Positions 40,785-52,324 are shown, counted from the first letter of the stretch. The stretch is DNA of 64,000 bases from Yponomeuta sedellus (GCA_934045075.1 OW203745.1:13984184-14048183); one strand, 5' to 3'. Numbers and translations: made by a program. The notes: a model not told the origin generated them from the sequence alone.

Positions 40785-41430
40785 CACAAGGTGGGCTGCG
40801 GGTATACTATGCCCAAACGCCTCGGGCTAGGGTTTGTCACGTCTAGGGTTGGGATCATTGGTTATATATCGATAAAGTCCTTCTAACAGAGCTCCGTTTT
40901 ATCCCGCTTAGCGTAGCTTAGCGACTCATGTGTGCAGGTATACTGTACCCAAACGCCTCTGGCTAGGGTTCTTCACGTGTAGGGTTGGGACAACTGCATA
41001 TATTATATCGATAAAGTCCTTCTAACAGAGCTCCGTTTTATCCCGCTTGCGTAGCTTGCGTACTGTGCCCAAACTCCTCTGGCTAGGGTTTGTCACATCT
41101 AGGGTTGGGGGCACTCAATTAAGTCCGACTAACAGAGCTCCGTTTTATCACGCTCATCGTAGTTTTGCGACACACCCGTTGGGCTGCGGGTATACTGTGC
41201 CCAAACGCCTCTGGCTAGGGTTTGTCACGTCTAGGGTTGGGACCATTGGATATGATATCGATAAACTCCCTCCAAAAGAGCTTATGTCTAACACGTTTAG
41301 CGTCACACGATGTGGGCTGCGGGTATACTGTGCTCAAACGCCTCTGGATAGATATTGTCACGTCTAGAGTTGGGATCACTGGATGTAGCTCGATAAAATC
41401 CTTCAAACAGAGCTTATGTTTAATCCAGGG
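40785..41430 (+). repeat. Five-unit tandem repeat, about 117-138 bp per unit
   Basis: Units begin near 40790, 40928, 41050, 41181 and 41314. Each carries CAAACGCCTCTGGCTAGGGT, GTCACGTCTAGGGTTGGGA, ATATCGATAAA and ACAGAGCT. Divergence is moderate, and the outermost unit is the most changed. The open frames over it are incidental. Confidence 0.85.
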
Positions 41431-41434
41431 CTTT

Positions 41435-41995
41435 TTTGTGTCATTATTTTACTTACTGTAAGTATTTTTTATTACTTATTACGAGTGCGCGTTTAAGTAA
41501 AAGTTATTTTATTTAGATGTGGATGTATTCCGTGAAAATTTCGTAAGCAAGAGTTGACATCAGTCAAATAGAAAAAGTACACCTTTCATTCTATTCAAAC
41601 ATCCTTCATCCTATCATACCAGCCAGACTGAAGTGAAACCATTGCAAACCTCTTTCTAACACTATAAGCTGTAAGATCTCCAAATGTTAAAAAAAATAGA
41701 AAATAAATTAAGCTGTTACTGCCAATAAGACAATAGTTGCCTCTGACTACTTTCAATTTGAGAAAAGGCCTGTGCCACGTATTGGGTCGCACAGGGTTAT
41801 TTCTAAAATGCGCAATTTCTGAAACACCCTAATGGCTTAATAAAAATGTTTTTTCTATGAGTTTTCTAGTTGTTCTAATGTGGTAGGACTTTAAATCCCG
41901 ACTTTAGGTCCTCTACCAATGTATGCCTTCAGTAAATAATTGTCCTACTTACAAGAACCTTACCTATTCGGTCCTACTTACCTATTCTATGTAAC
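41435..41995. other. Intergenic, mostly unassigned
   Basis: SINE-E-like wording at 41755-41800 (GAAAAGGCCTGTGCCACGTA). No gene is supported. Confidence 0.4.
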
Positions 41996-42060
41996 ATAAC
42001 ATAAAATTTACATACAGGCACATACATTGCTTCTGGCCCCACACTAGGATACCCTGATAG
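41995..42060 (-). mobile_element. SINE-C tail fragment
   Basis: AACATAACATAAAATTTACA … CCACACTAGGATACCCTG. Confidence 0.7.
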
Positions 42061-42629
42061 GATGTAATACCTATGGTTTAAGCACTATCTAGTAAACAGC
42101 CACTACAAAGCGGAAAACGTCATAATTGTTTATTTTTTTAATTCACCATTTAAAAAAAGAGTCGAAGAATTAAAGTTATTGTAGTCGTTGTTGTGCCGTT
42201 AAAAAAATCTACATATATGAACAGCTCAGGAATTCTGCTTTTCCTCACGATGTTTTCCTTCGCTACCCATTAGCGAACGTAATTAAACCCAGAGAGGGAG
42301 ACTCTGAGAAAACGCCTGTGCTCTGTAGTGGGATGTATTATAGCCTACTAAGAAAAACTATCTAGGTATCTAAATGACAAACTCTAACCGACTTGTTCAA
42401 TTGCTTATTTTAGCAATAGCCCTTTGTAAAACTATCGTTGGTCTGTCCCAATACTAGCCGCTTAGTCGGCACTCGGCAGGCGGGGTGCGGTCGATTGCCT
42501 TGCACATACTATCGTCTCGCCACATGTGAGGTGCAGCCCGGTACGGTTAGCAGAAACACCGCCGCGTGCGCAGGGCATTGGTTTTCGAAATTTGCTTGCA
42601 TCGATATTAGATTATAGTAACATTGTACA

Positions 42630-42905
42630 CACATAATCTCACGCTGTATCCCAGAGGGGTAGGGAGAGACCAGGGACTGCCACTTGCCACGATCCTGACA
42701 GATCACCTTGGCTTCATCAACGTTCATAAGTCGTTGCATGCAAGCACGCCGGTTCCGGGTACTTTTTATCTTTCCTTTTGCTAATACATCCCCTATTTGG
42801 TCGATGTTTGTCCGCCTGGGACGTCCCTTACCAGCCCTTCCACTCACATTCGCAATATATATTTGTTTCGTCAATCTTTCTTCCTTCATCCACTCAACAT
42901 GTCCA
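42630..42905 (-). pseudogene. LINE ORF2 C-terminus, best copy of its family
   Basis: The minus frame reads RLTKQIYIANVSGRAGKGRP, then RRTNIDQIGDVLAKGKIKST, RNRRACMQRLMNVDEAKVIC and SLVSPYPSGIQ. This is a C-terminal tail conserved among lepidopteran non-LTR elements. Truncated relatives are at 24335, 31330, 57785, 58795, 60590 and 61075. Confidence 0.75.
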
Positions 42906-42909
42906 GTGA

Positions 42910-43305
42910 CATTGTATTTGTACCATAGAGTTCATGAAAAAATGTCAGAAATATATATATTTTTTTGCGGTTATCGAGCAAAAATATGAAAAAAAGCGTG
43001 TTTCTTATAATAAAAAAATTTTTCGATTTTACTTTTGCCTTAAATTTTAAAGTTTTCTAACAGGGATGTAGACGCATAAAAGCATTTTAATTGAGATAAC
43101 TCAAATATTGATAAATAATTCATGCAATATTAATAGGCGTTACAAGCACTGTGTGACGTCATAGTACACCAGTAGATCAACCTTTACATTTCTCTATAGT
43201 ACGAAGTCACCCACAACGTAACTGGGTAGAGTTCATGGGTGTAACTGTATAAGTTGATGTGCTGTCGACTGTACAACTATTTCTAATTGCATAATGAAAA
43301 TTGAG
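42910..43305. other. Intergenic, nothing recognised
   Basis: AT-rich. The part at 43150-43275 resembles 55735-55810 and 32945-33005. Confidence 0.4.
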
Positions 43306-43307
43306 AG

Positions 43308-43360
43308 CGGCGATGAACTCGCAAGCGAGAGACCCGGTTCGATTCCCGGTGCGGACATGT
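43308..43360 (+). mobile_element. SINE-E head fragment
   Basis: GCGATGAACTCGCAAGCGAG then GGTTCGATTCCCGGTGCGGA, a tRNA-like 3' half. Confidence 0.65.
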
Positions 43361-43489
43361 ACAAATGACTTTGTTTTCTTAGTTATTTACATTTGTGAAG
43401 TTAAAGCAGCAATACCACTCGCTAACTGAAAAAGCTAAGGAAAAAATCGTGAAAAAACCTGAGCGTCCGAGGAGTTCAAATACCTCAGC

Positions 43490-43590
43490 GCTAGAAATTG
43501 CCAGTCCGCGATGGGCACGCTTAAAAATTAAGCCCATACTCTCTCTTTCTTTAAGAAGGGCTGTGCCCTGCAGTCGGACGTTTATGACTA
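43490..43590 (+). mobile_element. SINE-E-like middle fragment
   Basis: CAGTCCGCGATGGGCACGCT … AAGGGCTGTGCCCTGCAGTC. An inverse relative lies at 44205-44310. Confidence 0.6.
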
Positions 43591-43944
43591 CTTACAGTAT
43601 GTTGAACAATTCATTTGGGACTTGGGAATATTTTTCCATCAGTAGTGACTCGTAGCTTCAGAGGCTTTATAAAAGTTTATTATGACGCACCTTAAAGAAA
43701 AAAATTAATAACGGTTCCACACGTTAAGGAATTCATAGCCGTCATTGCTATCGCTACAAAGCAAGTGCTCCATAAAATATATCGAATTCGGAAGTTAATT
43801 ACCATTTAATTTACTTGCCTCAACTTGGTGTCAATAAAGGCATTATTGCAAGAGTTAGCTTACTTACTTTTAACTAAACCTGAAGTTGAAGTTAATACTA
43901 TCTAAATAAGCTCGCCTTTGTACAAATTTGTTTTTAGTGCAATA

Positions 43945-44003
43945 AAGAATTTTCGTTCGTTCGTTCGTTCGTTCGTTCGTTCATTCATTCAATGAATGAA
44001 TGT
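43945..44003. repeat. (TTCG)n-(TTCA)n microsatellite
   Basis: About nine TTCG units change to TTCA and then fold back into TGAA units (TTCATTCATTCAATGAATGA), giving a small palindrome at the switch. Confidence 0.9.
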
Positions 44004-44204
44004 ATTTCAACACGCCCGACACGAAAGCCTCATTTTACGTAGGTAAAAAATAAACTCCCATCGCTACAATCCCATCCACTGAAGGGGAGAGAAGAGATTT
44101 ATTCTTCTAAGGTGCGTCACAAAATTTTAAATGCCTCTGAAGCTACGAGTCACTACTGATGGAAGAATATTCCTAACTGAGTTGTTCAACATTTTTTTTA
44201 CATA

Positions 44205-44310
44205 GGTTCAAACGCCCCACTGTAGGGCACAGGCCTTCTTAAAGAAAGAGAGAGTTTGGGCTTAATTACTGCGCGCGCCCACAGCGGATTGGCAATTTCA
44301 AGCACTGAGG
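44205..44310 (-). mobile_element. SINE-E-like middle fragment
   Basis: AACGCCCCACTGTAGGGCAC … CAGCGGATTGGCAATTTCAA. Confidence 0.6.
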
Positions 44311-44646
44311 CATTTAAAGAAAAATCTAAAGAAAGACATTTATTATACCAACAAGACACATCACAGAAACAAAAATCCAGATAAATTAACATAATATGAG
44401 CACACCAGATATAAATAAACGAAATATACAATAAAAGAAACAAAATACATACGTTTAGTCTGTAGTGTGTCTTAATTGCCATAAAAATCAGCTGACATTA
44501 TTGCAACATGTCCGACACGAAAGCCTCCTTTTACGTAGAAAAAAATCTATCATCGCTATAATCCCATCCACTGAAAGGGACCGGAGAGAAGGCCTGTAGG
44601 AAACTCTCTTCAGGAAAAAAATAAACCGAATGAAACATAACATTTA

Positions 44647-44791
44647 CAAACCTATTTAGAGGCTAAAAATTCCACCCATGCCGGGATTCGAACCCGCGAC
44701 CTCTGGCTAACCGGCATGGGTGGAATTTTTAGCCTTTATATAGGTTTTTAAAATTGTCCTTAGCACGGGTTAGTGCATTAAAAAGAATATA
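44647..44791 (+). mobile_element. Foldback tRNA-like retroposon, 145 bp
   Basis: It is flanked by ATAACATTTA at 44637-44646 and 44792-44801, and placed in the tail of a SINE-C. The left arm reaches the anticodon region (CTCTGGCTAACC). The right arm restarts at GGCATGGGTGGAATTTTTAG and ends with the family tail. Confidence 0.88.
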
Positions 44792-44985
44792 ATAACATTT
44801 ATATACAGGCACATACATTGCTGGCGCCATACTATCCCTGTGTCGTGGGAACCAGAAACAGCGACATCACAAACATGTAGACATCCACGACCTGGGTTTT
44901 TTTGTCCCCAGCCTAGATTCGAACCCGGGACCTCTTTCATAGTAGGCAGATGCACTACCGCTGCACCACAGAGGTCGTCAAAAGA
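44792..44985 (-). mobile_element. SINE-C copy
   Basis: Body with GGCACATACATTGCTGGCGC and AACAGCGACATCACAAACAT; tRNA-like head at the right end (GCACTACCGCTGCACCACAG). Confidence 0.8.
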
Positions 44986-45065
44986 GGATTTCTTTCGTCT
45001 TCTTCTGAGCGTGTTGATGGCAAGCCATGAAAGGTGAGAGGATTTGCCAATCAGTGTAAGACGTA

Positions 45066-45222
45066 GTTTACACGTTCAGTCTGGCGTCAGTCAATTCCAT
45101 CAGTCTGGTTAGACTGACGGCAGACTGACGGATATTCGAATATTTTGATGCTTTATCAGTCTGGCGTCTATCTGAGCTTGATCGAGGTCCCGGACGGTAC
45201 TGACGCTAGACTGAACGTGTAA
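45066..45222. mobile_element. MITE with TTACACGTTCAGTCT ends
   Basis: TTTACACGTTCAGTCTGGCG and CGCTAGACTGAACGTGTAA bound about 157 bp. GTCTGGC words recur inside. Confidence 0.8.
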
Positions 45223-45229
45223 GCTCTAT

Positions 45230-46520
45230 GGGACTCGCTGTCTGATGCCTAGATGAGCTTGACGTATTGAAAATAAAATACGTAATACGTACGTAAAAAA
45301 TAACGGTCCCAAATGAAAATCAGTTTTGCTGGTGATGTGTTGTTCACAGCACACACCAGCAATACCTGCTGAGTTGGTGACCTTTTTTTCTTACCACGGA
45401 GGCATATTTTTTGAGCCACCACGCCTAACTTCAGGTCCCCCGCACATATCGATATTTGTATCTATCTATTTTATATTCTTTTACTTAATTGTAGATTTTC
45501 AATTTGAAAAACTGGTTGTGTTTGTTTGATTACGTAACGTTATTCACGTAAAATTATCTATTTTTACAACTTAGCAATTAATAATGCATGCTGTGTTTCA
45601 CTATAATTAGTTAAGGTACCTTAATCTTTGTTGATCGTCTTAAGTTTGTTTTGTATATTAATACTATTAAATGTTGTGTGAAACCTAATAAATAAATAAA
45701 ATAAATTAAAATAAGCATTTTGTAAGAAGATGTTACAGTTTTTTTACTCTTTGTCATATTGATGTTGATCTTTCCCATAATTGTGTTATTTTTTATGTGT
45801 GTGCGTTTGTGGCAATTTAAATAAATGTTTTCTTTCTCTAATGGTAAGTGAAACATCGTCTCGCAATTGGATTAATTTTCCGTGTAAACTGCACAGAAGT
45901 GGCGTGAGGCAACGTGTCACTGCATGCGGTGCGGCGAAGCCTTATGTGGTCGGATTTGACCCATTCCAAAGCTGCTTGCACTCGTGCATTTCCGCATGGC
46001 ATGCCCTCGTTCAGAGGGTTAGATAAACAGGTAGATTTTGAAATAAACACCTAATGTTTAGGTAACGTTCAATAAGTCACAATTTCTATGCAATATTGAA
46101 TAAAAAAAATAAGATAAAATATCTTGTTTATTTTAAATAATACTGCGTTGAAATTGTACTGTTTAAGTTTTGTTTTTATGACTAAACGAACGTGTGCGTA
46201 TGTTTTGGGGGGCAGTCAAGCTCAGAACCATAAAATTTTAATTTTAAATAGTTTTCTGATTGTCACCTGTTGTACTCACGTAATAAATGAAATAAAAACG
46301 AAAATCATTGCTATTAGCAATAAGGCAGCCAGTAGTATCTTATCTCATATATATTCTTTGTAGTACTTAAATACTAAATTTTAAAGTTCATTACATAAAA
46401 ATTTAAAGATCATTGGCGAACTTATCTCTAACAGAGATCTCTTCCAGCCAACCTCTGCATTGGGTGTTCTGTAACAATTTTCTGTTGTGTCTGTAACAAT
46501 TTTCCGGTATACAATAAAGA
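45230..46520. other. Intergenic, nothing recognised
   Basis: AT-rich, with several short open frames on both strands (for example 45781-46026 and 45611-45856) that show no conserved pattern. Confidence 0.4.
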
Positions 46521-46524
46521 ATAT

Positions 46525-46800
46525 TCTTATATTATCTTATCTTGTCATTCTTATTAGAAGTAATTTTTATTATTAGAGAGAGAGAGAGAGACATTTATAT
46601 TAAATTATTTATTGTAGGTACCAGTAAAGATCGAAGACTAAATAGTAATCAATCAATCTATCTATCTAGATAGATTGGTTACTATTTAGTATTAAGCCCG
46701 CCAACTGCCTACATAACCTACAATCTTTACTGGTACAATAAAGAATTTAATAATAAAAAATACTTTTAATAAGAATGACAAGATAAGATAATACTATTTT
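46525..46800. repeat. Long near-palindrome centred near 46668
   Basis: TATTATCTTATCTTGTCATT on the left is mirrored by AATGACAAGATAAGATAATA on the right. Matching inner blocks include ACCAGTAAAGAT/ATCTTTACTGGT, ACTAAATAGTAA/TTACTATTTAGT and a TATC/GATA centre. Unpaired patches include an AGAGAGAG run (46576-46590). Confidence 0.8.
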
Positions 46801-46926
46801 TATTTTTAATGCACTAACCCGTGCCAAGGACAAATTTAAAAACCTATTTAGAGGCTAAAAATTTCACCCATGCCGGGATTCGAACCCGCAACCTCTGGCT
46901 ATCCGTGCCTCTAAATAGGTTTTTAA
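46794..46926 (-). mobile_element. Foldback tRNA-like retroposon, 133 bp
   Basis: It is flanked by AAGATAAGATAATA at 46780-46793 and 46927-46940. The tail is on the left (TTTTTAATGCACTAACCCGT). The right arm is reduced to CTCTAAATAGGTTTTTA. Confidence 0.88.
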
Positions 46927-46961
46927 AAGATAAGATAATATAAGAATAGTAATCAATACTT

Positions 46962-47169
46962 CTTCTTCAGGCTGTATTAGTCCACTGCTGGACGTAGCCC
47001 TCCCCTAATGAGCGCTGTAGCGCAAGGTTGTGCCATCATTGAGGGGTAATGCCCATAATCCCCACGCTGGGCATGCGGGTTGGGGATCGCAGTTTGGTGG
47101 AATTGTACTGCAGGGGGCGCTGCTGCCCACCCCCCGATTTGTGTCCCTTAGTCGCCTTTTACGACTTAA
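46962..47169 (-). mobile_element. 5'-truncated SINE-A with target duplication
   Basis: AATCAATACTT occurs at 46951-46961 and again at about 47171-47181. The element stops at GTCGCCTTTTACGAC, lacking the 5' 60 bases. Confidence 0.85.
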
Positions 47170-47278
47170 TAATCAATACTTAATAAGAATTAATCAGATT
47201 AGATCATGTATTATATTATTAGACTCATCATGATTTTTTTGTATGTACAATGCCCGTGTGCCTAATAAGCAATGTTTC

Positions 47279-47427
47279 AAAAACCTATTTAGAGGCTAAA
47301 AATTTCACCCATGCCGGGATTCGAACCCGCAACCTCTGGCTATCCGTGCCAGACATTTTTTAGCCTCTAAATAGGTTTTTAAATTTGTTCCTTAGCACGG
47401 GTTAGTGCATTAAAAATAAAAATAGTA
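47279..47427 (+). mobile_element. Foldback tRNA-like retroposon, 149 bp
   Basis: It is flanked by TAAGCAATGTTTC at 47266-47278 and 47428-47440. The left arm runs to GCTATCCGTGCCAGA. The right arm restarts at TTTTTAGCCTCTAAATAGGT. Confidence 0.9.
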
Positions 47428-47439
47428 TAAGCAATGTTT

Positions 47440-48000
47440 CTTTATATTTACTAAATTATGGCCGATGCCTACTGGGTACACTCGTAAATGTTGTAAAACT
47501 CTGAAGGCCTACAGAAATCAATGTAAAAGAGTCCAACGTAACCACTTTTAGAGATCCCTGGTCCCTTAGGGTAAAGTACTAAGACAGAGGTCACGTAGAT
47601 CCTCCACTTGCCGAGAGAACAGTAAACAAACATATTATGTTATGCTAAGCAAACTGAATGCACTTGCCGAGTAACTTAATAGCAGCTTTAAAAGTCAATG
47701 CTTTAAACTTGTCATGTCAATAAGAAGCAGTCGCGAGCACGAATACTGGTGTTACGGGATACTGGTGTAATACGGTTTTTGTCTTACAACAACTAACAAC
47801 ATCTGGATAACTAAATTATATTTTCAAAGCTAGCATTACAAGAAAAAGTATCTCTATGTACAAAGAGGTATATAAAACTATTAATAGCCAAAAAGTGGCC
47901 TACAAAAGAGGTGAATCTAATAGCTAAATCTTAATTTTTCTACGGCTTTTCACTGTGGGATGTTATTTAATACATATTACATCTTGAGATATAATAATTT
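47440..48000. other. Intergenic, nothing recognised
   Basis: No supported feature. Confidence 0.4.
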
Positions 48001-48092
48001 AGCGTTCGTCATACATTTAGTTTTGTAGGTATAATACTATTATAGCACAATGTGAACGGGTCTCGAACAAAATGTATGACGAGCGATAGCCG
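48000..48092. repeat. Inverted-repeat element, small
   Basis: AGCGTTCGTCATACATTT and AAATGTATGACGAGCGAT face each other over about 50 bases. It may be a MITE remnant. Confidence 0.6.
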
Positions 48093-48473
48093 ACTTTAGA
48101 CATGTAACGTTTACACGGCTATAAGTTTTGTAACCATTTAATAACCTATTTAATAAACCATAATGTAACCATTTATAGGGTATTGATAAATAAGCCACTT
48201 GCAATACGCAAAAGTTTGAAAATCGAACTGGGCACGAGTGGTATGGTAATTAAGCCCATACTCTCTCTTTATGAAGTCTTGTGCCCTGTCCTGGGGTTCA
48301 TCTAGGCTACATTTAACAGGTTAGCACGTAACATCGTAGACCCGGTCTTCGCTTACTATCAGGCGTGACTAGGGTCACGTGTAACCTGTCCTACTTAAAA
48401 AACATTAATAAAAACTTAATTTTTTATTTTATTTATGCAGGAAACAAACGGCTTAATAACATTCTTACGCAGA

Positions 48474-48544
48474 CTTTTATTAGCGGAAACTTCACTTTTG
48501 TATGTATATCAAACATAAAAAAGCGAAGTTTCCGTTAATAATTA
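48474..48544. repeat. Hairpin, 22-bp arms
   Basis: TATTAGCGGAAACTTCACTT and AAGCGAAGTTTCCGTTAATA, with a loop of about 24 bases. Confidence 0.75.
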
Positions 48545-49430
48545 TCACATATATAAGAAGATGCAGACTAATTAATTACACCATGATTAACCAAATCAAA
48601 TTGAGCTGTATAAAATTTATTGAGACTACATAAATCAAATTACATTAAATGAAGTTGAATGAAACTAAATTAAACTGAAACATTTAGTTTTGGTTTAGTT
48701 TATTTCAATTTGGTTCTACATTTTACAATATATATGTCTACATTTTAGGGTGAACGGATTCTACCGACTACCATAACATGCATCGATCTGCGGTGTACCA
48801 ATATCCCTGTCACGCAGTGTACGCCATAAGGCTAAGTACATATGTCAGTCTCACACATGCGCGCATGTGTGGGGAGACCCGAATCTGTGCCAAGGGCTTC
48901 CACTGTTTTTTAAAAACGCTAGCAGACCTGCAAGTCTACTTTTCAACTCGTTCCGTGCACCGGTCCACCTTTATCCCTATAGAGAAAGAGGCGACATTCG
49001 ACTGGCAAAAGCGTACGATTAAATTGGTTGCAAGTGTAACTGCATGTCACGCTGTGGAACCGTTTCATAGTAACTGGAGAGTGTTTGTACTCTAGTTTCT
49101 TTGGAGAGGAAGCGGTGTTTTAATTCGAAATAGTTCTAAGTGATTATCTTACATGGAATATAAATCAATACACGTTGGTTTAATAAATTGTAGCGTTGCG
49201 GTTTTTTTTTCATTAAGGCTTGACTTGACCTCTGACAGGACATGATATGAAGGTTGTATCGGAAACCGGAACTTCGTTTATAATTGTATTTACATTACGA
49301 AAATCTGTAGGTAATCCTTTTTGATATCTCAATGAAAACTTGACAGCTTTAAGCAAGGCCGCCAAATGCTGCGGCCAAATGTACCGTGTATCTTTGCAAG
49401 TGTTCGTTTCGTGTACAATCGAGAATACTT
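48545..49430. other. Intergenic with an unrecognised 105-codon frame
   Basis: The plus frame 48778-49095 is open but lacks homology I can name, any signal peptide or a splice context. It could be chance. Confidence 0.35.
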
Positions 49431-49431
49431 C

Positions 49432-49690
49432 ATCATCAGTACCCTTTATGTCGCCACTGAGAGGCACGGGTCTCTTCCCTGAGGAAGGTATAGGCCATAC
49501 TCCACGACGGTGGATCGGAACGGTCCCGGTGGAACGGTGGAGTTCGGATTGGTGGAGGCTTGCAAGACTAGTGGCTGGTCTTAATATCAGAACTTTTCAA
49601 GCCGCCCTAAGGCCTCTGACTTGGTTTAGCGTCTGTCATCTATCGACGACAGCCAGTACCAACAGCTTAACGTGTCTTACGATGCGAGGA
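49432..49690 (-). mobile_element. SINE-B copy
   Basis: TATGTCGCCACTGAGAGGCA … AGCCAGTACCAACAGCTTAA, with a short insertion near 49505-49530. Confidence 0.75.
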
Positions 49691-49894
49691 ACCGCTCGGA
49701 AAAATGCCACTAGCGTTAGAAGTAGAAGGTCACCCATCTATGCACTGAAAGTGCCCTATGTAGCTTAACGTTCGTGATCGTTTAAGATCACTAAGACAGC
49801 CAGGGATACGAGTGACAGCATACTTATTTTTATCATATCTTGAAGCTTATGCTACAAGTACTGAAAAAATATAAAAATACTTTTGTAATATATA

Positions 49895-50000
49895 AATAAA
49901 ATTCAAAGTCCTGACTGACTGACTCACTCATCAACGCCCAGCCCAAGCCGTTGAACCTAGGAAGTTGAAATTTTGCACAGGTGGTCTATATATAATGTGG
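49895..50000 (+). repeat. Dispersed repeat fragment
   Basis: AAAGTCCTGACTGACTGACT … TTGAACCTAGGAAGTTGAAA, a motif I associate with lepidopteran non-LTR elements. Its continuation (ATTAAAATCCATCCAGTAGT) is found at 50435 and 50810. Confidence 0.5.
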
Positions 50001-50028
50001 GCAAGGAAAGGCTAAAAATTTTAAAAAT

Positions 50029-50187
50029 TAGCGCTGTCACGGTTAGCCAGAGGTTGCGGGTTCGAATCCCGGCATGGGTGAAATTTTTAGCCTCTAAATA
50101 GGTTTTTAAATTTGTCCTTAGCACGGGTTAGTGCATTAAAAATAAAAATAGTATAATCATGTGGGTACAGTGATATCATTCCGATGT
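50029..50187 (+). mobile_element. tRNA-like repeat, head-to-tail junction
   Basis: A 3' half ends in TAAAAATAAAAATAGTATA and runs directly into ATCATGTGGGTACAGTGATA, the start of the next unit. Confidence 0.8.
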
Positions 50188-50912
50188 AAAACCTAACTGC
50201 AAAGTAGGTAGTCGGGGCTTAAGTCAATTTGCTTAAGCCAGATGTCGCTGCCTGTACGTAATACAGAGAATAGTGTAAAGAGGTTCGAAATTTCACTGAT
50301 GCCGGTGAGTCGCCCATTGGCTCAATTGGTAGAGCGCTGGCACGGATAGCCAGAGGTTGCGGGTTCGAATCCCGGCATGGGTGAAATTTTTAGCCTCTAA
50401 ATAGGTTTTTTAAGTATAAGATTCATTCATGTTTTTAAGTTTCATTAAAATCCATCCAGTAGTTTTTACGTGTCACAATCCTACTTGCATACTTTCTCTT
50501 ACTCTTTCTCTACTAATATTATAAACTTTCGCGTTTATAATATTAGTAAAACCTAACTGCAAAGTAGGTAGTCGGGGCTCTAAGTGATGCAATTTGCTTA
50601 AGCCAGATGTCGCTGCCTGTACGTAATACAGAGAATAGTGTAAAGAGGTTCGAAATTTCACTGATGTCGGTGAGTCGCCCATTGGCTCAATTGGTAGAGC
50701 GCTGGCACGGATAGCCAGAGGTTGCGGGTTCGAATCCCGGCATGGGTGAAATTAGTACCCTCTAAATAGGTTTTTTAAGTATAAGATTAATTCATATTTT
50801 TAAGTTTCATTAAAATCCATCCAGTAGTTTTTACGTGTCACAATCCTACTTGCATACTTTCTCTTACTCTTTCTCTACTAATATTATAAACTTTCGCGTT
50901 TATAATATTAGT
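50188..50912 (+). repeat. 360-bp direct tandem duplication containing the tRNA-like repeat
   Basis: Units 50188-50547 and 50548-50912 both start AAAACCTAACTGCAAAGTAG, contain a full tRNA-like core and end GCGTTTATAATATTAGT. They differ by a handful of changes, so the duplication is recent. Confidence 0.88.
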
Positions 50913-50914
50913 AG

Positions 50915-51340
50915 GATTAAAAGTGTTCACCGTTTTTTACGGAATCAAGTGTTTTTGTTTTTCAATTCATAGTTATTTTTATGTGACGTCACTCCCACTC
51001 TTTGTCACACAATGCCACCATTGGATAGTCCCGTGTGTGGTAATTTGGTGAACTAAGCCGTGACAGCAATTAATGACGAGTTGTCACACATACTATTACG
51101 CGTGTTTGTTTTTAATGTAAGTATCTGGTGCACCTATAGTTTGAGAGCCCCCATGGTACTTTAACATTACCATACAATGCTTGAGGTCACTCCGAGTTTG
51201 AAGGGTTAAGAACACTGTGACTAATGTTGTATGCGACTACATGATAATGTGACGAAAAACGAAAGTCACCTATATCTCTTGTGGCTGCTCGCTAAGAAGG
51301 TCTATGTTTTTATATTTATAAAGTGTGCGTGTGTTGAAAA
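50915..51340. other. Intergenic, nothing recognised
   Basis: No supported feature. Confidence 0.4.
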
Positions 51341-51354
51341 AATTAATGAATGAA

Positions 51355-51665
51355 CGAATGAAAGAATTAATGAATGAACAAACAAACAAACGAATGAATG
51401 AATGAACGAACGAACGAACGAACGAACGAACGAACGAACGAACGAACGAACGAACGAACGAACGAACGAACGAACGAACGAACGAACGAACGAACGAACG
51501 ACCGAACGAACGAACGAACGAACGAACGAACGAACGAACGATCGAACGAACGAACGAACGAATGAATGAATGAATGAATGAATGAATGAATGAATGAATG
51601 AATGAATGAAAGAGTGAATGAATCAATTAATGAAGAATTGAAAGAAGAAATAAATGAATTAATGA
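51355..51665. repeat. (GAAC)n/(GAAT)n microsatellite block
   Basis: A run of GAAC tetranucleotides (about 51400-51560, with two interruptions) then GAAT units. The Phe-Val-Arg-Ser frames on the minus strand are artefacts of it. Confidence 0.97.
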
Positions 51666-51669
51666 ACAA

Positions 51670-52310
51670 ATAAAAAAATACAATCTCGAAGCTCGCGCAT
51701 TGTCTTTCACAGTGTTCTCAGCACTTCCTCCGTGTGCCGTCCCAATTTAAATGAGACGAGGCGGTGTGCATTTGTCAAGCGAGTTCAATCTAAAGGCGTG
51801 TGTGTTGATGTAGGCAGGTATGTTTGTTCACGCCTAACCTCTACTTGGAGTGGCGTAATCCAGTTCTTTGTATTGCTCTTTGAACAGTTTGCTCGCTTAG
51901 GCTACGTTCAATCAACCAGCAATATAACCAGATATAAGCAAGATAATGGTTGATATTTGACTTAATTTAGTAGTCTACAAAGCAATAGCAGTACAATGAC
52001 ATTCCAGGGGTATAACCCGCGCAAATGAAATAGGCATCTCTTACGAAAAAGATCGAATCGCGCGAGGCGCCGAGTTAAGGAGCTCGGGTTATACCATTGC
52101 AACGCGACAGAGGTCCTTGGCACGCCACTTCTGTCTGACCTTGGCCATCGTCGTCCAGCCGTTGCCAGTAATCTGATTGATCGTTCGGTCAAGCCAGTAT
52201 GGTTGATTTCAGTAGTCCGACAGGAATAAAACCACATACTGAGTTCTGATCGGAACAACTAGTTGATTTGTTTAGTTGGTCGGTACGGAATAAGGGCATT
52301 TTACTAGTTT
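51670..52310. other. Intergenic; possible LINE remnant
   Basis: The minus strand at 52090-52200 gives NQITGNGWTTMAKVRQKW, faintly like an RTE C-terminus. This is too degraded to assert. Confidence 0.35.
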
Positions 52311-52324
52311 GACTACGCGAAAAG

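Noticed and set aside
40785..41430. Regularly spaced repeats resembling a CRISPR array
   Set aside because: The units are over 115 bp, spacers are not unique or uniform, and the context is eukaryotic.
48778..49095. 105-residue plus-strand frame as a novel gene
   Set aside because: No homology, splice context or codon signal that I can see; open frames of this length are expected by chance in 64 kb.
51270..51669. Two long frames of repeated Phe-Val-Arg-Ser
   Set aside because: They are the GAAC/GAAT tetranucleotide block read on the minus strand.
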